Shown: positions 1 to 4,825 of the stretch, piece after piece
Position numbering within the stretch: the stretch's first letter is position 1
Layout: each line of letters begins with the position of its first letter
DNA from: Pseudomonadota bacterium
Lineage (GTDB): Bacteria > Pseudomonadota > Alphaproteobacteria > Rhizobiales > Beijerinckiaceae
DNA: 5,261 nt
Assembly: GCA_021812505.1 (NCBI GenBank)
Contig: JAKANG010000155.1
Location: forward strand, 1 to 5,261
Reading direction: 5' to 3'
Made by a program: the position numbers and the translations under genes
The notes under the pieces: generated by a model
What the model was told of the DNA's origin: nothing
The model's input: only the letters and a program-made list of their open reading frames with translations
Database searches by the model: none

Positions 1-2
1 CG

Positions 3-104
3 GGCTACGCCCGTGCGTTCGAACTGATCTTCGTCGTCATCGGCTTCGTCGGCCTCTATTATTTCATGCGCACGGCCGTCGCGCATGAACCGGTCCGGAG
101 ATGA
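3..104 (+). CDS. C-terminal end of an integral membrane protein, possibly an MFS transporter (5' partial)
   Basis: Only the last 33 codons are in the window, in the frame starting at base 3, ending at a TGA at 102-104. They encode one strongly hydrophobic helix (about residues 7-22 of the fragment, LIFVVIGFVGLYYFM) followed by a short charged tail ending EPVRR. This is what the final transmembrane helix and cytoplasmic tail of a polytopic transporter look like, and an MFS-type carrier is the best guess. It lacks the Pro-(Ser/Thr)-Gly-rich last helix I would expect of a ZnuB/AztB-type metal permease, so I do not call it the permease of the ABC ATPase downstream. The next gene begins 39 bases later on the same strand, so the two may share a transcript. 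Family assignment is weak, because one helix cannot identify a transporter. That a membrane-protein gene ends here is fairly safe. Confidence 0.5.
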   Translation, partial: GYARAFELIFVVIGFVGLYYFMRTAVAHEPVRR

Positions 105-143
105 TCGAGCCCATCCGGCGCACTCTGGCTCGCGACAGGCATC

Positions 144-335
144 ATGACGAATAGCGATGGGCGCGAACATAAGCATGAGCATCAGCATGGGAGCGGCCAT
201 GGGCGCGCCCATGCGGCGCGGGCCGCCTATGTCCCCGGCTTCTCGCTCCTGCGGCTCTCCGCGCTCCAGCGCCTCGGGATTGTCTCCATTGCGCTTGCCC
301 TGCTGTGGAGTGGCGTCTATTGGGCGCTGACATGA
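144..335 (+). CDS. Small histidine-rich single-pass membrane protein, likely metal-related
   Basis: A 63-residue protein with two parts. The N-terminal 29 residues are polar and hold six histidines in a 15-residue stretch (H9, H11, H13, H15, H19, H23), the first four alternating as HKHEHQH; such a run can bind Zn, Ni, Co or Cu. After a short amphipathic linker (FSLLRLSALQR), residues about 44-62 form one hydrophobic helix with two Trp near its end. The single Arg/Lys-rich flank precedes the helix, so the His-rich tail is predicted to be cytosolic. A weak ribosome site (acagg, 135-139) lies 4 bases before the ATG. The stop codon overlaps the ABC ATPase start as ATGA, which argues that the ORF is real and cotranslated. 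I recognise no named family. A role in delivering or sensing metal for the adjacent ABC system is inference from the His run and the coupling. Confidence 0.72.
   Translation: MTNSDGREHKHEHQHGSGHGRAHAARAAYVPGFSLLRLSALQRLGIVSIALALLWSGVYWALT
332..335 (+). promoter_or_regulatory. ATGA stop/start overlap (translational coupling)
   Basis: The TGA of the His-rich gene (333-335) overlaps the ATG of the ABC ATPase (332-334). No good Shine-Dalgarno sequence sits at the usual distance before 332; the nearest purine-rich stretch (gtggagtgg, 302-310) is over 20 bases away. Re-initiation by ribosomes finishing the upstream gene is therefore the likely way the ATPase is translated. This overlap also decides the start: an in-frame ATG at 305 would add nine residues that are not part of an ABC domain. 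Confidence 0.7.
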
Positions 336-1087
336 GCCTTCGCACGCCCGCGCCGCGGGTCGTTCTCCATAACCTCACCCTCGGCTATGACCGCCACCCC
401 GCCGTTCATCATCTGGACGGCGAGATCGTCCCTGGCGCGCTGCTCGCCGTTTGCGGCCCCAATGGCGCTGGAAAATCGACCCTGTTCAAGGCTCTGACCG
501 GCGTTCTGAAGCCCATGGGCGGCCGAATCGACCTCGGCGGCGCGCAAACCCGCGACATAGGCTATCTGCCGCAGGCCGCGCAGGTGGACCTGAGCTTCCC
601 GATCGACGTCTTCGACATGGCGGCGATGGGCCTGTGGCGCCGAACCGGCCTGTTCGGCGGGCTCAACCGCGCCGACGTGGCGAAAGTGAATGAGGCGCTC
701 GAGGCGGTCGGCCTCGCCGGTTTCGAGCGCCGCCCGATCGGCGCGCTCTCGGGAGGCCAGACGCAGCGGCTGCTGTTCGCCCGCCTGCTGCTCCAGGACG
801 CCTCGCTGCTCCTGCTCGACGAGCCTTTTTCCGCCATCGACGAGCGCACGGTCAGCGACTTGCTCGGCCTCATCGAGCGCTGGCACGCGGAAGGCCGCAC
901 CGTGGTCGCCGTCCTGCACGATTTCGACATGGTGCGCAGGCATTTCCCCGAATGCGTGCTGCTCGCCCGCGAAAAGATCGCCTGGGGCCCGACGGCTCAG
1001 GCGCTCTCCGAGGAAAATCTCGGCCGGGCGCGGCGCATGATCGAAGCTTTTGACGACCAGGCGGCCGCCTGCGGCCGCGCCGCCTAG
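332..1087 (+). CDS. Metal-type ABC transporter ATP-binding protein (ZnuC/AztA-like)
   Basis: A 251-residue ATPase that would power import of a transition metal, probably zinc or manganese, on the inner face of the cytoplasmic membrane. All ABC motifs are intact: Walker A GPNGAGKST (42-50), Q-loop Gln81 in YLPQ, signature LSGGQ (139-143), Walker B LLLLDEP (159-165) with catalytic Glu164, and H-loop His196 in LHD. The stretch YLPQAAQVDLSFPIDVFDMAAMGLWRR is typical of the Zn/Mn/Fe-chelate ABC class, and total length fits. The start at 332 follows from the ATGA overlap with the His-rich gene. The partner permease and periplasmic binding protein are not in the window: a WD40 gene follows after 14 bases, and the gene before the His-rich one does not look like a metal permease. 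They must be encoded elsewhere. ATPase class is certain, metal family likely, exact metal unknown. Confidence 0.9.
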   Translation: MSLRTPAPRVVLHNLTLGYDRHPAVHHLDGEIVPGALLAVCGPNGAGKSTLFKALTGVLKPMGGRIDLGGAQTRDIGYLPQAAQVDLSFPIDVFDMAAMGLWRRTGLFGGLNRADVAKVNEALEAVGLAGFERRPIGALSGGQTQRLLFARLLLQDASLLLLDEPFSAIDERTVSDLLGLIERWHAEGRTVVAVLHDFDMVRRHFPECVLLAREKIAWGPTAQALSEENLGRARRMIEAFDDQAAACGRAA

Positions 1088-1090
1088 AAC

Positions 1091-1096
1091 GGACAG
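1091..1096 (+). promoter_or_regulatory. Ribosome binding site of the WD40 gene
   Basis: GGACAG lies five bases before the ATG at 1102, inside the 14-base gap after the ABC ATPase stop. It supports the 1102 start and independent translation from the same message. Confidence 0.5.
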
Positions 1097-1101
1097 ACAG
1101 A

Positions 1102-2106
1102 ATGAGCCTTTCCTCGCTTACCGACCGCGTGACGCCGATCGAGGCCGGCGAAGAGATCGTCGCCGCCAGCTTCCTGGGCCGCGTTCCGGCCTTCGCCTTG
1201 GCCGACGGCCACATCCTGCTGGCGGAAATCGGCGAAGAGCGCCGCATCAAGGCCCACGAAGACGGCGCGATCCTCATCGCGGCCTGCGACGGCGCCCGTT
1301 TCTACACCGGTGGCGACGATGGCGCGATCGCCGCGACCGACGCCGCCGGAAAGACGGACGTTCTGGCCCGCGAAAAAGGCTGGATCGACGCCCTGGCCTG
1401 CCGGCCGGACGGCGCCTTGGCGTGGTCGACCGGCAAGACCGTGCGCGCCCGCGACGCCAAGGGCGAAATCAAGACCTGGACCGCGCCCTCCTCGGTGCGC
1501 GGCGTCGCCTTCTTCGCCAAGGGCTATCGCCTCGCCGCCGCCCATTACAATGGCGCGAGCCTGTGGTTCCCGAATACCGCCGCCGGACCGGAGGCCCTCG
1601 CCTGGAAGGGCTCGCATCTCGACGTGACCGTGTCGCCGGACGCCCGTTTCGTCGTCACCTCGATGCAGGAAAATTCACTGCACGGCTGGCGGCTCGTCGA
1701 CCGCAAGGACATGCGCATGACCGGCTATCCGGCCAAGACGCGGTCCTTCGCCTGGTCCCATGACGGATTGTGGCTGGCGACCTCGGGCGCCGACGGCTGC
1801 ATCGTCTGGCCCTTTTCGGGCAAGGACGGCCCCATGGGCCAGCCGCCGCGCGAATGCGGCGTGCGGCCCAATGTTCTCGTCACCGCGGTCGCCTTCCATC
1901 CCAAATCGCTGATTGTCGCCGTCGGCTATGACGACGGCTGGATCCTGCTGGTGCGGCTGAACGACGGCGCCGAAATCCTGGTGCGCCGCACCGAGGCCGA
2001 GGCCGAGCGCGACGCGATCTCGGCGCTGGCCTTCGACACGGGCGGCGCGCGGCTTCTGTTCGGCGCCAAGAGCGGCAAGGCGGGCGTTCTCGACCTCCCA
2101 TCCTGA
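1102..2106 (+). CDS. WD40-repeat beta-propeller protein, cytosolic
   Basis: A 334-residue protein made almost entirely of degenerate WD40-type repeats. Eight units can be traced at about residues 17-43, 54-81, 93-118, 131-157, 171-198, 212-238, 259-287 and 304-332. The clearest have the pattern 'hydrophobic core, x-Asp/Pro-Asp-Gly, strand, ATSGADG, VW': for example TRSFAWSHDGLWLATSGADG, and VTAVAFHPKSLIVAVGYDDG. This fits a seven- or eight-bladed propeller, a protein-binding scaffold with no catalytic residues expected. No signal peptide or membrane helix is seen, so it should act in the cytoplasm. It sits 14 bases after the metal ABC ATPase with its own ribosome site, so it is probably in the same operon. 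That suggests, without proving, a role in metal homeostasis. It is not obviously AztD, the zinc chaperone of AztABCD systems, which is exported and has metal-binding His. Fold call is firm; function is unknown. Confidence 0.85.
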   Translation: MSLSSLTDRVTPIEAGEEIVAASFLGRVPAFALADGHILLAEIGEERRIKAHEDGAILIAACDGARFYTGGDDGAIAATDAAGKTDVLAREKGWIDALACRPDGALAWSTGKTVRARDAKGEIKTWTAPSSVRGVAFFAKGYRLAAAHYNGASLWFPNTAAGPEALAWKGSHLDVTVSPDARFVVTSMQENSLHGWRLVDRKDMRMTGYPAKTRSFAWSHDGLWLATSGADGCIVWPFSGKDGPMGQPPRECGVRPNVLVTAVAFHPKSLIVAVGYDDGWILLVRLNDGAEILVRRTEAEAERDAISALAFDTGGARLLFGAKSGKAGVLDLPS

Positions 2107-2307
2107 CATGATGATCTGTAATTGCTTCCGATCCCGGTTCGCGCAAAATCGAAAAAATCGGCGGCAATTTCGAGGAAAGTGTTTTAGGATCACCCGCTGA
2201 GGGCGCCCCGCGCCGGAACCGTCGCGCGCGCGGCGAGAGATCGTCAGCGCCCTGACCGCAAGTCCCGGCCACGCCCAAGCCCCGGCCTCGTCCAAGTCGA
2301 GCATGTC
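2107..2307. other. Intergenic region: probable extragenic repeat plus leader of the CYTH-CHAD gene
   Basis: These 201 bases separate the metal-linked operon from the CYTH-CHAD gene. The first part (about 2107-2195) is AT-richer than its surroundings and carries an inverted repeat described separately. The second part (2196-2307) is very GC-rich and holds no convincing ORF. No clear sigma-70 promoter is visible: TTGCTT at 2122-2127 with AAAATC at 2145-2150 (17-base spacing), and TAGGAT at 2185-2190, are only weak matches. No strong intrinsic terminator follows the WD40 gene. A promoter for the downstream gene must lie here unless there is read-through. Confidence 0.6.
2120..2169. repeat. Imperfect inverted repeat in an AT-richer intergenic segment
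   Basis: The arms AATTGCTTCCGAT (2120-2132) and ATCGGCGGCAATT (2157-2169) are complementary at 11 of 13 positions around a 24-base spacer. The spacer contains CCGGTTCGCGCAAAATCG and a second AAATCG copy. The block is followed by GTTTTAGGATCA (2181-2192). The texture (CCGGTTCGCG, AAAATCG, TTTTAGGATCA) resembles dispersed extragenic elements of rhizobial-type genomes, but I cannot confirm copy number. It is not a canonical terminator, since only a few T follow the second arm. Confidence 0.4.
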
Positions 2308-3966
2308 GTGATCGAGAGTGAAATCCAGCCGCAAGCGCCGGCCGACAAGGCCGGCGCGCCCACAGCCGAGGCCATTCCCGGCGCGCCGCCTCAATCCGGG
2401 GCGGAGGCGCCCGAAGCGGCCCCAAAAACGGCGCCCGCTTCATCGGCGGGCAAGGAAACCGAAATCACATTCGTCACGGACGCCGCCGGACTCGCGGCCG
2501 CCCTTGCCTCGCCCCTTCTCCGCGTCGAAGGCGCAAGTCCGTCGCGCAAGTTGACCTCGATTTATTTCGATACGCCGGACTGGGGCCTGAAAAAGCGCAA
2601 GATGGCGCTGCGGGTGCGGCGAAGCGGACGCAGCGCCCCGCTCATGACCTTGAAATGGCCGCTGCAAACGGCCGGCGATATTTTTTCACGCGGCGAAATC
2701 GAGATCCGCGCGACGAAAATGGCGCCGGACCTCGCCCTGTTCGACGCCGACATCGCGGAAGGCCTGCGCCAGATCATCGGCGAAGCGCCGCTCGAAGCCA
2801 AATACGAGACCCGGATCAATCGCATCACCCGTATGATCACGCGCGGCGCCGCGCGCATCGAAGTCGCCTTCGACGACGGCGCCATTCACGCCGGCGAGAG
2901 AGAGCTGCCTCTTCGCGAGGTCGAACTCGAACTGAAATCCGGCCAGCCGCAGGACCTTTGCGATTTCGCGGCAATCCTCGCGGAAAGCCTGCCGCTGCGG
3001 CTCGATAATGTCAGCAAGGCCGAACGCGCTTCCCATTTCTGCGCGGGAACCGGGCCGAAGCCCGTCAAGGCCAAAGCGGTCAACCTTCCAGCTGACGCCA
3101 ACCTCGACGAGGGGATCACGCGCATCATCCTGGGCGCCATCGACCATTACCTCGCCAACTGGCCTTCGCTGCGCGCGAGCGACGATCCGGAATCGGTCCA
3201 TCAGATGCGCGTTGCGCTGCGCCGCCTGCGCTCGGCGCTCGGCATGCTGAAGCGCGCCATTCCCTGCCCCGAATTCGAGACGTTCCGGGAAGAGGCCAAG
3301 ACATTGGCCACCGCGCTCGGCCCGGCGCGCGACAGCGACGCCCTGCGCGACCTGATCGAGGACGGGCCGATGGGCCATTTCGGTGAGCGGAAAGATTTCC
3401 AGCCTTTGCTCGACGCGCTCGAAGAGCGCCGCGTCGCCGCTTACGCCGACACGCGCGCCCTGATCGAATCGCCGGCGCCGAGCCTGTTCGTGCTGAGGCT
3501 TTCCGCCTTCGTCGAGCGCCGCGGCTGGCGAAACGCCGTCAATGGCCAGGAATTGACGACGCTGACCGAGCCCGTCGTCGTCTTTGCGACGCAGGCGCTC
3601 GACCGCCTCTACAAGCGCGCGCGCAAGCGCGGCAGGAAGCTGACCACCCTCCCCGACGAACAGCGTCACCAGGTGCGGATCGCCCTGAAAAACCTGCGCT
3701 ATGGCGGCGAGTTCTTCGCGTCCTGTTTTGCGGACCAGCGCGATTCGGGGCCGTTCCTGCGGGCGGCGGCGAACCTTCAGGGGCTGCTCGGCGCCCATAA
3801 TGACGCGGCGAGCGCCGACCATTTCCTCAGCCAGTCCCATACCTCCGAAGCTGCGCGGGCGGCGGGCATCGTATCCGGCTGGTACGCCCGCGGCGCCATG
3901 ATCGCCGACGCGCAACTGGCGAAGGAATGGAAGCGCTTCAAGGCTATCCGGCCATTCTGGCGTTGA
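2308..3966 (+). CDS. CYTH and CHAD domain protein (inorganic triphosphatase/polyphosphate-binding type, YgiF-like)
   Basis: A 552-residue cytosolic protein in three parts. Residues 1-48 are a disordered Ala/Pro/Glu-rich extension. Residues about 49-245 are a CYTH triphosphate tunnel domain, with YFDTP (86-90), LRVRR (101-105), LKW (115-117), GEIEI (129-133), YETRINR (166-172), EVAFDDG (185-191), EVELELK (204-210) and VSKAER (235-240). Residues about 261-545 are a helical CHAD domain with its duplicated His/Arg helices VHQMRVALRRLRS (297-309) and RHQVRIALKNLRY (453-465), which bind polyphosphate in this family. The architecture matches E. coli YgiF, an inorganic triphosphatase. One oddity: the opening ExExK signature reads ETEIT (50-54), with Thr54 in place of the conserved Lys. 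The GTG at 2308 is the only plausible start: upstream the frame has no ATG, GTG or TTG back to a TAG at 2185, and the next in-frame starts would cut into CYTH. Its ribosome site (cgag, 2298-2301) is weak. The domain call is firm; enzymatic activity is uncertain. Confidence 0.93.
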   Translation: MIESEIQPQAPADKAGAPTAEAIPGAPPQSGAEAPEAAPKTAPASSAGKETEITFVTDAAGLAAALASPLLRVEGASPSRKLTSIYFDTPDWGLKKRKMALRVRRSGRSAPLMTLKWPLQTAGDIFSRGEIEIRATKMAPDLALFDADIAEGLRQIIGEAPLEAKYETRINRITRMITRGAARIEVAFDDGAIHAGERELPLREVELELKSGQPQDLCDFAAILAESLPLRLDNVSKAERASHFCAGTGPKPVKAKAVNLPADANLDEGITRIILGAIDHYLANWPSLRASDDPESVHQMRVALRRLRSALGMLKRAIPCPEFETFREEAKTLATALGPARDSDALRDLIEDGPMGHFGERKDFQPLLDALEERRVAAYADTRALIESPAPSLFVLRLSAFVERRGWRNAVNGQELTTLTEPVVVFATQALDRLYKRARKRGRKLTTLPDEQRHQVRIALKNLRYGGEFFASCFADQRDSGPFLRAAANLQGLLGAHNDAASADHFLSQSHTSEAARAAGIVSGWYARGAMIADAQLAKEWKRFKAIRPFWR

Positions 3967-4015
3967 CGTTGCCGCTCGCTTCGACCCGTGGTTAACTGCG
4001 GCCCGCCTTGAACGA

Positions 4016-4022
4016 GACGGAG
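4016..4022 (+). promoter_or_regulatory. Ribosome binding site of the sirtuin gene
   Basis: GACGGAG ends four bases before the ATG at 4027, inside the 60-base gap after the CYTH-CHAD gene. It is the best Shine-Dalgarno match in the window and supports this start. The rest of the gap holds no convincing promoter: TTGACG at 3963-3968 overlaps the preceding stop and has no matching -10 at the right distance. Cotranscription with the CYTH-CHAD gene is thus plausible. Confidence 0.6.
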
Positions 4023-4026
4023 CGCC

Positions 4027-4755
4027 ATGACCGGACAGCCTCGACGCCTCGTGGTCTTTTCCGGCAGCGGCATTTCCGCCGACTCCGGGCTCGACACGTT
4101 CCGCACCTCCGGCGGCGAAAGCCTCTGGGCGCAATATGACCCCGAGATCGTCTGCAATTACGACTGCTGGGAAGAAAACTTCGCTCTCGTCCACGATTTC
4201 TATTCGCGGCGGCGCGAGGAGCTCGGCAAGGTCGTCCCCAACAAGGCGCATCGGCTCGTCGTCGACTGGGAAAAGCGTTACAGCGCCGAACTGATCACCC
4301 AGAACGTCGACGACCTGTTCGAGCGCGCCGGCGCCCGCTATGTCATGCACGTGCACGGCTTTCTTTCCGCCATGCGCTGCGTCTCCTGCGGCGCGCAATG
4401 GCTGTTCGGCTACCGCCGCTTTTCACCCGCGACCGACTGCTGCCCGCGATGCGGCCGGCTGGAAAGCGTGAAGCCGAATGTCGTCTTCTTCAATGAGCCG
4501 GCGCCGCGCTATGCGGAAATGTGGCGCAGCCTCGGCAGCCTGACCCGGGACGACGTCCTCGTCGCCATCGGCACCGCCGGCCTTGTCCTGCCGATTGGCG
4601 AGATCGCCCGCAACTGCCCCGCGACCACGGTCCTGTCCAATCTCGAGTCCGCCGAAAGCCCGCGCGACGAGGATTTCGACCGCGTCCTCCACGGCCGCGC
4701 CGCCGAAATCGCGCCGCACCTCGACGCGCTGGTGTCGGAGCTCATGGAAAGATAG
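4027..4755 (+). CDS. Sir2-family NAD-dependent protein deacylase (sirtuin)
   Basis: A complete 242-residue single-domain cytosolic sirtuin, which removes acyl groups from lysines using NAD+ and yields nicotinamide and O-acyl-ADP-ribose. Visible motifs are the NAD-binding GSGIS (13-17) and SGLDTFR (20-26); TQNVD (91-95); catalytic His110 in HVHG; a structural zinc site, Cys118-x2-Cys121 and Cys139-x2-Cys142; KPNVVFFNE (149-157); and GTAGLVLP (182-189). Aligning FYSRRRE by eye with SIRT5's FYHYRRE places Tyr59 and Arg62 on SIRT5's Tyr102 and Arg105. This YxxR pair recognises acidic acyl groups, so activity on succinyl-, malonyl- or glutaryl-lysine is likely, as for CobB. Unusual residues are Phe98 where LxH is common after TQNxD, and FFNE in place of the usual WFGE in the substrate-binding strand. 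It has a good ribosome site and lies 60 bases after the CYTH-CHAD gene. The family is certain; acyl preference is inference. Confidence 0.93.
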   Translation: MTGQPRRLVVFSGSGISADSGLDTFRTSGGESLWAQYDPEIVCNYDCWEENFALVHDFYSRRREELGKVVPNKAHRLVVDWEKRYSAELITQNVDDLFERAGARYVMHVHGFLSAMRCVSCGAQWLFGYRRFSPATDCCPRCGRLESVKPNVVFFNEPAPRYAEMWRSLGSLTRDDVLVAIGTAGLVLPIGEIARNCPATTVLSNLESAESPRDEDFDRVLHGRAAEIAPHLDALVSELMER

Positions 4756-4782
4756 GCGGGGCGTCAATTCAAAACATTGTTT

Positions 4783-4798
4783 CGGGCGTCAAAGCCCG
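4783..4798. other. Small hairpin in the convergent intergenic gap
   Basis: CGGGC (4783-4787) and GCCCG (4794-4798) pair around a six-base loop in the 70-base gap between the sirtuin and the convergent exporter. A more distant pair, GGGGCG (4758-4763) with CGCCCC (4814-4819), could enclose it. On the minus strand the small stem is followed by a mixed A/T stretch (AAACAATGTTTTGAATT), so it might help end the exporter transcript, but there is no clean T-run. Confidence 0.3.
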
Positions 4799-4825
4799 GC
4801 CCGCGAACGGACCCGCCCCAGGCTT

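Noticed and set aside
3..104. Reading the left-edge fragment as the metal ABC permease
   Set aside because: The last helix lacks the features I would expect of a ZnuB/AztB C-terminus. An MFS-like end fits better, though one helix is little evidence.
305..331. Upstream ATG for the ABC ATPase
   Set aside because: It would add nine residues outside the ABC fold and create a 31-base overlap with the His-rich gene. The ATGA overlap at 332 is a more typical operon junction.
1050..1763. 237-codon plus-strand open frame overlapping the ABC ATPase end and the WD40 gene
   Set aside because: The product is extremely Arg/Pro/Gly-rich and is a shifted-frame shadow of the WD40 gene.
1102..2106. AztD-type periplasmic zinc chaperone
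   Set aside because: The propeller has no signal peptide and no His-rich metal-binding segment, and the repeats are WD40-like cytosolic ones.
2303..2311. ATG at 2303 as start of the CYTH-CHAD gene
   Set aside because: It is out of frame and meets a TGA after one further codon (ATG TCG TGA). The in-frame GTG at 2308 is the workable start.
1675..2394. 239-codon minus-strand open frame spanning the intergenic region
   Set aside because: It overlaps the WD40 3' end and the CYTH-CHAD 5' end on the opposite strand, with no domain and no ribosome site seen. The overlapping 1880-2443 frame was rejected for the same reason.
2686..4398. 570-codon open frame on the minus strand
   Set aside because: It lies antisense to the clear CYTH-CHAD gene and runs into the sirtuin. 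Its translation has no recognisable domain and low-complexity composition. Such frames are expected opposite GC-rich codon-biased genes.
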